Numbered from the stretch's first letter, positions 25,243-38,420 are shown. The stretch: 64,000 nt of DNA from Cycas panzhihuaensis (GCA_023213395.1 CM041465.1:184643741-184707740), one strand, 5' to 3'. Translations and numbers: made by a program. The notes: generated by a model not told the origin, from the letters alone.

Positions 25243-27180
25243 GACCTTGTCTTATTTTCTTTTCACTTCAAACCCCTTAGATTGTTAGACATAAATTTTT
25301 TCTTTTATATAGTCATTCAAGAAAGCACTTTTTAAATCTATTTGATGTACTATCTAACCTTGTTATGTAACTAAGACCATGATTAACCTAACTATTTCTA
25401 ACCATATAACGTGTAAATATCTCATTGTAATATATGCCTTCAATTTGAGCTTAGCCCTTTGCAACAAACCTTGCCTTATTTATATTAATAGTTCCATTTG
25501 ATTTATACTTGGTCTTATAGACCCATTTCATCATAAAGGCATTCTTGCTAGGTGGTAGATCTACTAACTCCCATGTGTCATTTTTTGGTAAGGTATTATA
25601 CTCCTCTTTTATTACTTTCTTCCATTCATCTTGATTATTTGCCTCTACAAAGTTATAAGGTTCATTAGACTCCATAACCTAAGTCATATGTGTAAAATTT
25701 ACCCTTTGAGATCTTATAATCCTTCTCTCAAAGTTGGTGTTTAAGATATTTTGAAGGCTATGAGCCATTTGTACCCATCTTGGGACCCTTTGATTGGAAG
25801 TAGAAGGTCCTACTTTATTCGTATTAGGTACTTCTGTACCTTTAGAGTTTGATTCCACCTCAATCATGATATTTTTCCCTTATCTTTTTCAATAACTTTT
25901 TTTTTATAATATTCATCTTCCTTGAATATGACATCCCAACTTATAATAATCGTTTTTTAAATTTTAGATCATAAATTTTATAGAATATAGAAGAGTCATT
26001 ATATCCTATAAAGATATATTTCATGCTCTTGTCATTCAACTTTATCCTCCTTTGATATGGGATATATGCATAAGCTATGCATCCAAAAATTTTTAAGTGT
26101 TTGATGCTTGGCTTATAACCTATCTAAGCTTCTTCTGGTGTAACTCATCTAACTACTTTGGTGGTATACTTGTTCAATAAATAAACAACTATATGTATAG
26201 CTTTTGTGTAATATTCATTTCCGAGATGCTTGTCCTTAAAGCATACTTCTCATCATTTTAACAATTGTCCTATTATTTCTTTTAACAACCCTATTTTATT
26301 GAGGGGTGTAAGGATTTATGAGTTATTTCTATATTCCAAATTATCTATAGTAATCATTAAATTTATTTGAAATTAATTCTCCCACATTGTTTGATCTTAA
26401 GACTAAAATTCTAAGTCTACTTTGCCTTTTAACCATGCTTTTAAAATCAATAAAGCATTATAGTGCATTTAACTTAAATTTGAGAAACTAGACCCAAATC
26501 ATCCTTATGAAATCATCAATAAATATCATGAAGTACTTAGATCTTCTAAGTTAGGCCACATCCATTTGATCATATAAGTCTATGCATACTAATTAAAGGG
26601 GCCCATTGGCTCTATAACTTTCATTAGGGAATCCTTTCCTTTGTTGTTTCTCAAGTATGCATCCATCACATAATTCTTTATTATATTTAATATTAGAAAG
26701 TCAAATCACTATGTCTATTTTCTTCATTAAGTTCAAACTATTGTAGTTCATATGGTCATGTCTTTTATGTCATATTTCATTATCTTCATCTATTGAAGCC
26801 TTTAAGGCGTAATAATCTATTGGAAGAATGACTAGTTTAAACAATCGATCACTAGTCATTTATCCTTTAGCCACTATTGCTTTATTTCCTAGTTTATCTT
26901 TAATGGTGTATTTTCCATCATCAAAGATTATCTTATACTTTTGCTCCATCATTTATCCCACTGATAGTAAATTTTTCTTAAGAGTTGGGATATGAAGCAC
27001 ATCATTTATACATTTTGTTTCTCTAAAATCTGTTTGTATGGAGATATTCCTTTTACCAACTACATATTGAGTAGTGTTATCATTGAACATAATCTTACTT
27101 ATTCTAGTGTTATCTATTTCCTTAAACCACTCTTCTCTATATGTCATATGTGTAGAATAACCTGAATCTATATGCTAACT
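25243..27180 (-). pseudogene. E1 Copia protease, integrase and N-terminal RT remnant
   Basis: On the minus strand, from high to low coordinates, come the pre-integrase stretch (26953-27147: TYREEWFKEIDNTRIS, VLHIPTLKKNLLSVG), a decayed integrase (RVVKRNNRTIVKMMRSML, where GVAERKN is usual, so the catalytic Glu reads Lys), the linker (25679-25867) and the start of RT (25451-25675: EWKKVIKEEYNTLPKNDTWE, WVYKTKYKSNG, ARFVAKG). Stops are frequent. The RT continues after E2 at 14,061 and below. It is a clear Copia polyprotein but long dead. Confidence 0.8.
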
Positions 27181-27199
27181 ACCTTTTTCCTTATTTATT

Positions 27200-28270
27200 A
27201 TCAAACTTAAAAGAAATAATCTTTGATCTTGCCTTTTTTTAATAACTATATTAGTAGTCCCTCTTTGTAAATTAGATCTTTTTATAAAGTAACTTTCTTC
27301 CAATGTCTATTTCTATGGCAATAGGAACATTTGATTGTTCCTTTACCTTTAGGACTTCTTTCTCTTTGTCTTTGATTTCTACCCTTAGGACATTAATCTC
27401 CTTCTCTTCCTTAAGGTACAATAGTTTGTCCTTGGCCTTGAAAATATCTTTGCCCTTAAAATTGATTTTGCCTTTAATAGAAATGACTTGGAACTTATCC
27501 TTGATGATGCCCTTGGCCTTAGTAAGCTTGATCTTATCTTTAAAAATGATTTTGATTTTAAGTTTTTTGACATCTTCCTCCAAGGGATTGTCCTCTTTCC
27601 CTAGAACTTTGACCTTGAAATGTTGGTCTAATTTTTGCCTTGGTAGAAAATGTATGTTCAAGAAACTTACTTTCTTACTTTTTCTCTTTCACAACTAGTA
27701 ACATTACACTCAATTAATCTATCTTAAGCACTTAGGTCCTTAGAGACCTTAATACTTATAACAACCATCTCAAGTCTTTTTATATCACTTACACATCTCA
27801 AAATCTTTTCAACCACTTTTTGCTCACTTATGACTTCTTCTAAGGCTATTATTTTATTGACTAAGCATTAGATTTTTGTAATAAAGTCATTCACACACTT
27901 ATTGTTATTCATCTTAAAGTTCTCAAACTTGTTCATTAAATTTTAAAGTTTCGATGAAGCTGTTTCTTTATAAGTATTCTTCAATGCGTCCCATACTTCC
28001 TTAGGTGTAGTTACTTTACTTACTCTTGAAAAAATGTGATCATTCAAAGCACAAAAGATAAATGCAAAAGCTTTATTGTCTCATTTCTCGTTCTCCTTAA
28101 AGATCTTCTTTTTGTTTTCAATAACATTTACAATAATCACTCCATAACCTGTTTTAATTAATTCCCATATATCCTTAGATATAAAGAAGGGTTTCATTCA
28201 TCTACTATAATTCAAAAAGTTAGTGTTATTAGATTTTGGCACTATAACATTGCTAATTTGAGGCCATAAT
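27200..28270 (-). pseudogene. E1 Copia gag remnant
   Basis: The N-terminal part (about 27,900-28,270) reads FKENEK, then AFAFIFCALNDHIFSRV, KVTTPKEVWDALKNTYKETA and NKCVNDFITKI, the UBN2-type Copia gag core. The C-terminal part (27272-27661) is a Lys-rich frame with repeating KFK/KGKIKFKG-like units. The usual zinc knuckle is not clear. Several stops break the frame. Confidence 0.7.
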
Positions 28271-29757
28271 AAAAAAAATCACCTTAAAATAAAAGTAAAG
28301 TGCTTAAAAAGAAATATTTGAAAAACACTTAAAGAAGGTAATAAAGACACTATAAAAATAAGCAAGACTTATCGCACTTCAACTTTAGGACTTGAACAAG
28401 TGTCCCAATTAAGATTTACCTCCTCCAAAGCATGTTTTTTTATATTAATGATATTTCCAAGCTAAACTTTTTCTAGATTATTCAAGGGTTATCATGCAAG
28501 AAGCCCAAAACTAGCATCAACTTTGGTCATTAAAATGTTACATTAAATGACTTTAAAAAAATCTTGAAATATCATCTACTTAATATAGGACCAAAATATG
28601 AACTCAATACCTTAAATGACACTCAATTCTAGCTTACAATGACTAAGTTATACATTAAAAGATACAAGGAGGTCAAAAGGGTAAATAACTCTTTAGTGCA
28701 TAAACTTCAAAGAAATTTTACATCAATTTTCAACCATTAAAAATGTTGTCAAATAAAGAGCAAACATATCCATGTGACCATTCATTTTATTCAAGTGGAA
28801 GTGTAGAGTACCTTAAAGCTGACAGAACTAAAATTGGACCATGCTAGTGAATGCTATCATTGCTAAAGCAGAAGTAGGTACCAGTTTTGAAGTAGCCCTT
28901 TAGAAAAATAACTTAACCTCTTAAAAAATTATACTTCTAGTCACTTGACTCTGCTATGTGACCTATTGGATGAGTGGTGAGGGGCTATAGGACACTCAAG
29001 CTCAAAATATTTTGAATACATTAATAAAAAGAAGTATATATTGCTTGACTAATAAATATTTTTGAAAAGGCACACACTATAAGATAATGTTCAATGATTA
29101 AATAACTGCCTCAAAGTCTCCTAATGAAATAATAGGCACACATAATGGGCTCCTTAGTTGATATTAAGCATGAATGGGATGTAAGGAATGGACTATATAA
29201 ATAAGTATAACATATTGTGCAAAAAACACTAGTATGAATGTCCATGTCTATATTGTTGTGAATGTAAAAAGTGATGCATTTGAATATTGAAAAAAGAAGG
29301 GGTTTAGTCATAAACATGATGGTGACACAAATATCAAAAAAGAGTTGCAATATTAAATCGATGTAGAGTCTGTGTAGGTTATTTATAAGATGTAAATATT
29401 TTTAGAAAAAGTTCTTGCAAATAAGTGATATGACAAATATTACAAAACCTTTGGAAAATCCAATCGATGACACAAGTGAGATAAATAGAGTCATAATATA
29501 ATTTGTAGGCTTTACAATATTAACACAACTATCAATGGAGGAGGAGAGATGCATTTAAAATATGGTCACCACAAATATTGATGCATGAAAGGATGTGCAA
29601 AAATTAACATAGAATGATCCTTCAATACTTAGACATAGTTGTGAGTCCTTAATCTAGCCACATATCAAAGGGAAGCCGTAAATATAAAGGTTTTTCTCAA
29701 GAGGTGGACGTGGATATCATTATCATGATCGAGCAACATAAAGAGGATATAGACATA
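28271..29757. other. E1 leader, no gene recognised
   Basis: AT-rich DNA between E1 gag and the sucrose synthase fragment. No convincing frame or repeat was seen. A GGRGYHYH-type Arg/Gly/His-rich reading near 29,700 on the plus strand may be part of the captured segment, but I cannot assign it. Confidence 0.4.
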
Positions 29758-30350
29758 AATATCATTATCACGAGCATATGTCAAGAGATTACAAAAAGGA
29801 TATCATTGGATAGTATGAAATCCACACTACTGTCATTCTTCCTAGCCTTTATTATGTAGTGCATGGAATCAATGTTTTTGACCCAAAATTTAACATTGTT
29901 TTACCTAGTGTAGACATGAAAATTTATTTCCCTCATATAGAGAAGAAACATCACCTTATTTCTCTCCATGCATTGATTAAAGAACTCTTATTTAGCCCTA
30001 ATTAGATTGATAAATATATATGTGTATTGAGTGACCAGAAGAAACCCATTATCTTTTATATGGGAAGACTTGATCAGGTGAAAAATATGATAGGATTGCT
30101 TGAATGGTTTGGAATGAAAATTTGATTAAGGGAGTTGGTCAACCTTATTGTAGTTGCCAGTGAAGTTGACCCATCAAAATCTAAAGATAGAGAAGAAGTG
30201 GTTGAAATTGAGAAAATTCACAACCTTCTCATGTAGTATAACTTGAATGGCTAATTTTAATGGATATGTACATAAAAGAATAGAGTACATAATGGTGAGA
30301 TGTATCATTTTATCACTTATAAATACAAGGGAAATGATGACTAGCACCTA
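29758..30350 (+). pseudogene. Sucrose synthase fragment (broken)
   Basis: The plus strand reads, in the order of plant sucrose synthase, IIITSICQEI, then after a +1-type frame change [105 protein letters not shown] and KNRVHNGEMYHF. Sucrose synthase makes UDP-glucose and fructose from sucrose and UDP in the cytosol; this stretch spans part of its GT-B glucosyltransferase domain. About 190 of roughly 800 residues are present, with at least six stops and a frameshift. No intron was noticed within the fragment. It lies antisense inside the E1 leader, so it was captured by, or inserted into, that Copia. Confidence 0.85.
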
Positions 30351-30645
30351 AACACCAAAGATCTAAGGAAATAAAGTAGTCCCTACACTTATTCAGACTT
30401 AAAATAGACTTAAAACTCATAATAAGCCATATACAATTGTAGATCAAAATATAACAATGGATATTAAAATGCAATGACAAGATTAATGCAAATGATAACC
30501 TAACCAATAAAGAGAATATGTACACCAATAATGTGTGCAATAAACTTCTCATAGACTCCTCTATAGATGGCTTCTCAAACATGGCTTGAACACTTAAATA
30601 ATGGCTTTCAATGCCTGAATGATAGCTTTTGCAAATGGGAAGGTG
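30351..30645. other. E1 leader next to primer-binding site
   Basis: No gene. This is the E1 segment between the captured fragment and the primer-binding site. Confidence 0.4.
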
Positions 30646-30657
30646 GATCTGATACCA
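30646..30657 (-). other. E1 primer-binding site
   Basis: The minus strand reads TGGTATCAGATC two bases inside the LTR; one base differs from the initiator Met tRNA complement. Confidence 0.75.
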
Positions 30658-30659
30658 AA

Positions 30660-30966
30660 TGATGGAATCATGGGACAAAGGGAGTAGAATGACAATGCAA
30701 GAAAAGGGAGAACCATTAATCCATAAGGATGGTGGTGTTGATGAACATTAGGATCATAAGACCCTATGAACAAATAAGCAAGACTGAGAGGGATTTAAAA
30801 CACCTCTCAAAGTCTACCACTGATTGGCATTGACAAATTCCTGACATATTGTCACCCATGCTTGACATGTTGTTGCCACAATATCTTCACCAAGCTAGGT
30901 TATCACCTCAATACGAGTAATCAACACAAGGTGGATATGGCCCCTAATATGGGCATTATTCTAACA
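30660..30966 (-). repeat. E1 5' LTR
   Basis: A 307-bp direct repeat of 12,668-12,974, beginning TGTTAG on the minus strand. Confidence 0.85.
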
Positions 30967-30971
30967 ATTTT

Positions 30972-31629
30972 TGTGACCTTATTCCTAAGGATAACTTATT
31001 TTGTACCTAAAGTTTCTGTTAAGTGATTCACATAAAAACCAAATAAAAGGAATAAAATGGTGGACTCCACTCTTCTTATTAACTCACATCCCCACTAATG
31101 TTTCATTATAAAGCAACTAAAGGAAGAATTTGACTTAGAGAAAAGAGAACTGACACAAAAAGAATAGACATAGAAAGAATGAAAAGATGTTATAAGGATA
31201 CCTCCCATAAACCACTTCCCCACAAGGAGGTCATTATATTGGATTCCATTTCCTTTAAATCAATCACTAAGCAGGAAAGTGTTCCATAGGAGAAGAAATT
31301 TTTATTCACCACCCAAATTTAAAAGGTTATTAGGCATTAATGATCACACACATAGAGATTAATGTGAAGCATGTGAGGAAACTACTTATACCCACCAAGA
31401 TGTTTTCATGTCTTATTTACATACAACAAGTGGAGTTCAAAGGAAGAATGAAATGAAGCAGTTGTAATAATTATCAAGATTTTAGAGCATAATTTAGGTT
31501 ATCAACCTATTATCTTCATTTTATATCATTTAACCTTAGTAATATAGGAAGACAACTAGTGTTTAAAGGTATATATCCATTCCTTTTCATATTTTAAGAA
31601 AAGTAATTAGATAACATTCTGATAATTGA
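30972..31629. other. No gene recognised
   Basis: The right flank of E1. Possible continuation of the decayed frame that follows, but too broken to call. Confidence 0.35.
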
Positions 31630-34560
31630 CAACACTAGGGTAACCATGTATCAGGTAAATTCTCTGATATACATGGATTACAAAGAGAAATATTATGCTT
31701 TATGGTAATATGGTTTATCCAAGATTACCTTAATCCTTAAGATATTCCCATTCTCAAAATTGATAGTGTAATTGTCATAATATGTAGATATGATAAGGAA
31801 AATTTTGGGAGCTAATGCTCAAACCATTGCACTATTGACTATCAATCACTTCAAGAAATTTTTTTAACTCCCTAAGCTAAACATAGCTTATGATGAAGAA
31901 AAGTTATAGAGGATGGTAGCTAATGATAAAGACATTACTAAAGAAATGGGAGATTGGTATATAAAAAGACCTAAGAAGGTAGTAAAGAGAGAAATTTAGA
32001 AGACATATTTATTTAAAGAAGACATAAGACTTTGGAATTCTCTCTTATCTTGAGTTCTTAGCTTCAATAATGATACCTAGATGTACATAACATAGGTCTT
32101 CATAATTTTAAAGTGTTTCAAGGAAGATTCCTTACTGGATTGGGCAAAAATTCTAAGTTAGACTATTATCAAACAACTCTATGGTCTACACTAAAGTATT
32201 AAGTTTTATATAACATCTTATTTGATCTATGTAATAGTAGGGACTATGGATTTCCCAGCTTTTCTTCTTGAGGCCAAAATTAATAATGCCCCTATTTAGT
32301 TCTAATACCAAAAGGATTAGGAGAATATAATGCTTTTTCACCCCATATGCATAGGTTAGGAATGTTATATGCAATCGCTAAGAAAGATCCTATGTAATTA
32401 AGGGGTCTTTCCATTAGATATTGGGGCATTAACAACTAGATAGAAATCAACCATGAAGGGAAAATGATAGAGGTTAGAAATTTTAAAAAGGCAACTCCTA
32501 TATATTATGATCCTAACAGAATAATAGCAAGTGACATGAGGATGATTAAGATGACACCTAAGATATATCAATCCAATGGTCTAAAGCCTTTTTGAAATTA
32601 GGATGATAAAGACTAGAGATGCCCTTTTAAATAAATAATTTTCCATTACCTTACACTAATATTTCTAGTATCCACTAGTGCTCTAGAAGGAAAAGAAACA
32701 ATATAGGCAATAGTCAAGTAAGCACAAGAGTGCAAGAAGGAGAAGCTGCTTAAAGAATCAAAGGATAAAGAGAAGAACAATAGAAAATAAAAGCTTTTTC
32801 TAATTCCATCCATGTCAGCTTCACATGTTACTATTAAGATGAGTGTGCAAAGCCCAACTAAGAAGAAATAGAAGATTATAGACACTCCTATAGTCACACT
32901 TGTACCCAAAGAATTGGACTCCATCATACCATTAAAAAGTATAGGGGAGGAAGAACCTACAAGAGAGACTAAACAAACACACATAATGTAGTTGTTAGAC
33001 ACTAGTGAAGCCTTGGTTTTAATTGATTCTAAAAGGGAGAATAAGACAACACCTCTAAAGAATCAACTTCTTAAAAAGGAGATAGAGTGGACCCCTTAAA
33101 TAGCCCTATCTCCTTAACAGTAGCTCCATGTAGTAAGCACTATTGAAAAGATAATGGATGTTATAGGCCTTGAAGGCAGGCAAGTTACACACAAAATACA
33201 AGAGACATTAAAAGAAACATATTATTCTCTAAAGGATATTAAAATACCCATCATAGATGAAATGGAAACCCATGATGGAATCACTGAAGGATAGATAACT
33301 CTTTTTTTATAGGATGAATACCTAGTACAATCTCCAAATTTCAATATCAAGGAAATTGTTCCTAAACTCAAAATAGGTTATAGAGAAGAGATGGCACCTT
33401 TACTTGGTCAAGAGGGTAAGATTGAAACAAGTTCTTGGATAATGCAATAAATTAGGAATAGAAAATTAGATTTGACTCCTGACCCATCCACAACTTTCGA
33501 TGAAGAAGTTAAGGCTGAGTTCTATGACTAGGATAAGAAAGAGAGAAGCATCAAGAAATTAGTTTAATTTTGAAAAAGAGAAGGTGACTGAACTCTCCAC
33601 TTAGTCTACTCACAATGATATGATAGTTGAGTCTCTAGATTTAAATATGACCACCTGTTAGATGATAAAAGCTAAAGTAGTAGAACTTCAAATTTAATTC
33701 CAATAGGTGATCAAAGAAAATACCATGATCTAAGAAGAAAACTTAGCACTAAGACATGGATTAGACTAGATGAAGAACACATGGTGGGATGCTCTAATAG
33801 AAACCAATCAAGATTAGATAAATATCAAAACTAAGGATTTGGTTAGTAGGATTGTAGTGACCAAGAGGTCACTAAAACTTAACATTCTATACATAGAAAG
33901 GCTATTCACAAAGGAAAAGCTTTTAAGACTCCATTCCTTGAATTTCTTCTAGTGAATGGTATACTTGTATAATAGAATATTGGTTCTAAAAACTCTAATA
34001 AATGAACTCCATAATACTTATGCCACTAAGTTATAACTTGAAGGTAATTTCACCAAACTCCAAAAGGAAATAACTTCAGGAATAACTCAAAGCAAACCAT
34101 GGCATAAAAGTTTTATTTTGAAATGGCAACATGTGATAGAGTTTGGGGTGGATAACTGCAAGAAAATCACCCTTATATTGGAAGGTCTTGAAAGGATTAT
34201 GAATGATATTTCCTTAAAATTCTTTTCTTACATTCAATTTATTAATGCCTCTATACTAAACTAGTGATCCGTAATGGAAAAGCATGAGTTTGTTAAACTG
34301 GTAGATGAAGAAATGGAAACAAGAGGATAATAGTTGGAGACTATAATAATAGAAGAAGTTGAACAATGTATCAAGTTAGTATGGGATTGGAGTAAGCAAT
34401 AGATTTTGCTCAAAAATCTAATGGACTCCTAAGAACATAAATTGGAGGAGGTTAGAGAAAAGTTGTATAAAAGGAGGATCACTTGGAACTCTACAACTCA
34501 AAAACTCTACAAACCATATAAATATAGAAAGAGATTGGTAAACAAAGGGAAGGGAGAGAA
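31630..34560 (+). pseudogene. Long decayed reading frame of unknown family
   Basis: The plus strand reads as coherent protein for nearly 3 kb if stops are passed and two or more frame changes allowed. Recognisable blocks include KEMGDWYIKRPKKVVKRE, LFKEDIRLWNSLLS, DSLLDWAKIL, LIPKGLGEYNAFSPHMHRLG, LYAIAKKDPM, EINHEGKMIEV, TPIYYDPNRIIASDMRMIK and, later, a Lys/Glu-rich section (ECKKEKLLKESKDKEKNNRK) that could form coiled coil. Most interruptions are TAG/TGA/TAA where Trp, Arg or Gln would fit. I do not recognise the family. It may be an extra reading frame of an old LTR element, since E1 inserted just upstream of it. No catalytic motif is visible. Confidence 0.5.
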
Positions 34561-35486
34561 ATCTTCGAAACTTTATTTTTGTATTATTATTTATTTTTAG
34601 AAAAAATATTTCAATACAAGTCCACTTCTTTTGTAATTAGAGTTCTTGTATTGTAAAAAGAGGGCTTCCAAAGGGAAGAGTTGAAATGCTATAGAGGTTT
34701 ATTCATATAGTAAAGTATGAGGAAGTGTTAATCATCATTTTGTTCCAAAGGATAAACACTATTGGTAAGTGCATTATTGTTATAGTGTTTTAGTTTGAAT
34801 GGTAAATTTACATTTTAAATATAGAAGGAAATTGCGTTGGGAAGCATTGAGGCACTCGATGAATTCTCCTTTTGTATTTCATTATAATTAAGTTGAATTA
34901 CAAATATTTCATATAGTCATATAGTTTTCTTCTTCTACAATTGAGAGCTACCATGAAGGAGGCAAATAGTAATGGTGGTATGAAATAGACAATCTTGAGA
35001 TACTTAAGCTTTAGTTATTCCATTTGTTTCTTTCAAGGTTATTTCCATCATTGAAAAGTATGAAGTATATGTTGAAGTTTTTTGGTTATACCTTATTCTT
35101 GTTAGTTGGTGGTTTATCTTTCAAGAAACAAGTGGGGTCTGATTAGTCTTTTATATTTATTAACAATTTTAAGGACATTATTGGAAATTATTAGTTGATA
35201 GTATTCCTTTTTGCTAATACCCTTATACTAATGGTAGACCTTCTTTAGAGTCTTTAGCTTAGGGAAGAGTTTGACATAGGTTTTTGTAAACACTTTTATA
35301 AAGACCCCCTCTATTAAGTTTTTCACTTTGGTCATTCTCAAGAGGATTTATAAAATGAAAAGAGGTATTTCATTTATCTAAGCACTCATGTTGTCATTAT
35401 GCTATATTATCCTAAATATCCTAGACCTTAAAGCATTATTAATAGGTATACTAGCCTATCATATTTGACATTTTATAGATAGAAGT
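34561..35486. other. No gene recognised
   Basis: AT-rich DNA between the unknown decayed frame and the LINE. It includes the left copy of the LINE target duplication at its end. Confidence 0.4.
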
Positions 35487-36135
35487 AATTACAACCAATG
35501 TACATGAATGGAAGGTAAACGAAGGATAGAGATATGTGAATGAATGGGTCAATTGTTTAGGGTTGGTATGATGCTGGAGGTGCTTTGGTTTGTCTTGGAG
35601 ATGGGCCCTCAAGTTCTTGAAGTAGAATGGGGGCATAGCCGAACGTTGATCGAAAGATAGTGAACTGAGGCAAATGATTATACAGTTTAGGGCTAGTAGG
35701 CAGTTGGTGGTGCTCTGGTTTGACTTGTTAATGGACCTTTAGGTTCCTGACACAGAATGGGTGCATAGATTCCAAAGTCACAATGCTCCCTAGATCTCGA
35801 TCTCTCTTCCAAAGGTAGCTGGTGCAGATGTCTTGAGGACGATGCAAGGGCAGATAGACAAGCGGCGACTGTTACAAGTTTGGCTCCAGAGGGATGCTAA
35901 AGCAGGTATGGGATTCCATTTGGGGAACTAGCATTATTAGTCCTTAAAGGTGACAAGTTTTACTAGGCTAACAGAGGGGAAGGGTTGGGGTTCTTTAGCA
36001 TAAAGAGGCCTCAAGACCAAAGACAAAAAGTAGATTTCTACTAGGAAGGGCTCAGTCCAGTTACCTATCAAACACTAGTCTTAAACTGGTGAGATTTACC
36101 AGATCCAATGAGTCTTTTGTGTGCTTAATTTTATC

Positions 36136-37436
36136 ATGGAGGGATTTTTAAAGGAGCCTCAACAGGAACAACCCTAAAATTTAAACCAGACCCATTCTCC
36201 TCTTAAGAGAAAGTCCTATCTAGATGTTCTAAATAATGGCAAAATGGAAACATTTAACATAAGCCCCACAGTGGACAATGATAAGATTAAAATCCCTATT
36301 CCTAAGAGGTTATCAGATAGGCTGGTAAAACTCTTAGATAATAACCTTATAGGGTGCTTTTTAGGTCCCAGGCTAGGGGTTAGGAAATGGGTTAGCCAAT
36401 GGTGGAAGCTAAAGGGTTTGACTGAGGTTATCATACTCCCTAAGGGATGTGTTCTATTTAATTTCTCTTACCATGAGGATATGGTATATATCCTCCTAAA
36501 GTCATCCTGGATGATGGGGAGGAAGGTAGTCTTATTAGAGAAATGGCATCTAGAATTTGACTTGGTAGAGGGATCTATAAAGAAAATACCGTTATGGGTT
36601 TAGCTCCCTAGCCTTTCGCTTCATGCATAGGATTTAGATGTTATTAAAGGGATAGCAAAGGTTATTGGCCCCCTTTTGGCAGTGGACTCAGTAATGAAGA
36701 ATAGGACTAGACTGGTCAATGCTAGATTTTGTGTCCTAGCCAAAACTGACAAACCGCTCCCAAAGCACGTGATTATTGATGGATGTGGATGGAATAAAGA
36801 GCAAAGATTAGTTTACGAGTTTAAAAGTGTGAGGTGTTCAAAATGTAAATGCTTAGGGCACTTCCCTTCTATTTCCCTGGGGACTTAAATCCAAATCTCT
36901 CAGATCCCCCTGTTGAAGAGACAAAGGAAAATAACACTGAGGAGGAGCCCAAAGCTAGCCCTAAAGAGCCATTAAGAAGTGCAGATTCTCAAAATCTAGA
37001 GGATTAGGAGCCAAAATCTCCTAAGGTGGGGCAGGAGCTTGAATTAATAGAGTTAGGACGTGGGTTGAATTTGGAGGAAGAAGACTCTTTATTTGAAGAA
37101 GGTGAGGTTGAAATTAGGACATCCTTATATGCCATAAAACTTCAGAATGCATATATTCAATGAGGAAATGACGAGGACCCCCCTCAAAGGGAAGAAGACC
37201 ACACTCTAGAGAGGAAGATGGAGAAGATCTGGAAGGTAAGAGACTATAGGACTGAGGAACCAACAAAGGAACCAATCATTAAAGGCCCAGATGTCAGCAG
37301 CGATAAGAGGCCTGAGAGACCATCATTGAAGGTGCTGTGGGAAAGAGAGGTAGCAGTCCAAATTGGTCAAGGAACACAACATACCCTGAAGGATGGAGGT
37401 CCAACTCAGGGGCCTAAAATAAGAAGTAAGAGATGA
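36136..37436 (+). pseudogene. LINE ORF1 (RNA-binding protein), broken
   Basis: An ATG at 36,136 opens a frame that hits TAA at codon 13 and then continues in the same frame through 36,603. It contains IPIPKRLSDRLVKLL, GCFLGPRLGVRKWVSQWW and GCVLFNFSYHEDMVYILL, the DUF4283-type domain of plant L1 ORF1. After another stop come LLAVDSVMKNRTRLVNARFC and VRCSKCKCLGHF, the start of a CCHC knuckle, then a frame change that removes its last Cys. A Glu/Pro-rich acidic tail reaches 37,436. ORF1 coats LINE RNA. Confidence 0.8.
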
Positions 37437-37463
37437 GGAGGAATCCATAGGGGGTGAGCAACT

Positions 37464-38420
37464 ATGAAGCTAGCCTCCTAGAATATAGGGGGTATAAATG
37501 CCCTGTCTAAATACAGAATGATCAAAGAGTTGAGGAGTCGAATGAAGCTGAATATCTTACTAATTCAAGAAATAAAATTGTTATCCAGAGAATAAAGCAA
37601 ATATTAAGAATAAAATTTGGAAGGGAGTTGAGTGGATAACCCTTGATGGGATTAGAGGATTTGGTGGGTTGGCCACCTTGTGGAACCCCAGAGCTTTCAG
37701 ATGGAGAGGGGTACATTACTGAGGAGCACTACATATCTAGATGGTTGACAAGTAAAAATTCTAACTACAAGTGGCTAGTCACTAATGTGTATACCCCCTG
37801 ATGCAATAAGGGAGAAAATATTTATGGAACAGGTTATTGGAGGTCCATAAGGCATGGGGGGGGGGGGGGGGGGGGGCTTGGGTGATTGCTGGTGACTTCA
37901 ATATGTCTCTATCCCCTGATGAGAAGAAAGGGGGCTAGGTAGAGTGGACAAAAAGCATGGAGGATCTAGAGGATTTTATGTAGAAGGGTGGATTGATGTA
38001 TGTCCCCCTGAGAGGGAATAAGTATACCTAGTCCAATAGAAGATTAGGACCTAATCATATCTAGGTCAAACTGGATAGGGTTGTGGTTAACTACGCCTGG
38101 GTGAGCTAATATAGTAACATCAGCCTAGAAGATCTGCTAAAGTCTGTTTCATATCATGCCCTACTACTACTGGGACTTAAGGAAAGTAAAGGTTGTATGA
38201 GCCCCCCTTTCTTCTTTGAGCTCATGTGGACTAAGGACCCAAGCCTTCAAGACTGGGTGGAAGAATGGTTGAAGGTCCCAGTGATCAAATGTGTGATATG
38301 GAGATTTTCAAAGAAATTAAACTAGGTGAAATGCTAGATTAAACTCTGGAATAAGAATTCCCATGGTAATATTTTTATCAAGAAGGACCAAATCATGGAG
38401 GAGCTAAAGGCCCTAGAGGA
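37464..38420 (+). pseudogene. LINE ORF2 endonuclease domain, broken
   Basis: The frame from ATG 37,464 reads MKLAS, a stop where Trp is usual, then NIGGINALSKYRMIKEL and LLIQEIKL: the start of an exonuclease-endonuclease-phosphatase fold. Later VIAGDFNMSLSPDE gives the GDFN motif. The catalytic SDH motif reads SYHALLLLG, so Asp is Tyr. A run of 21 G at 37,856-37,876 sits inside the domain and disturbs the frame. This domain would nick target DNA to prime reverse transcription. Confidence 0.8.
37856..37876 (+). repeat. (G)21 homopolymer in LINE endonuclease
   Basis: Twenty-one consecutive G, just upstream of the GDFN motif. The region normally encodes a short Trp-containing link, so the run looks like an expansion, or an assembly or base-calling artefact. 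Confidence 0.9.

Noticed and set aside
27303-27698. 131-codon plus-strand ORF
   Set aside because: It is antisense to the Lys-rich E1 gag frame, which fits the element's strand and order.
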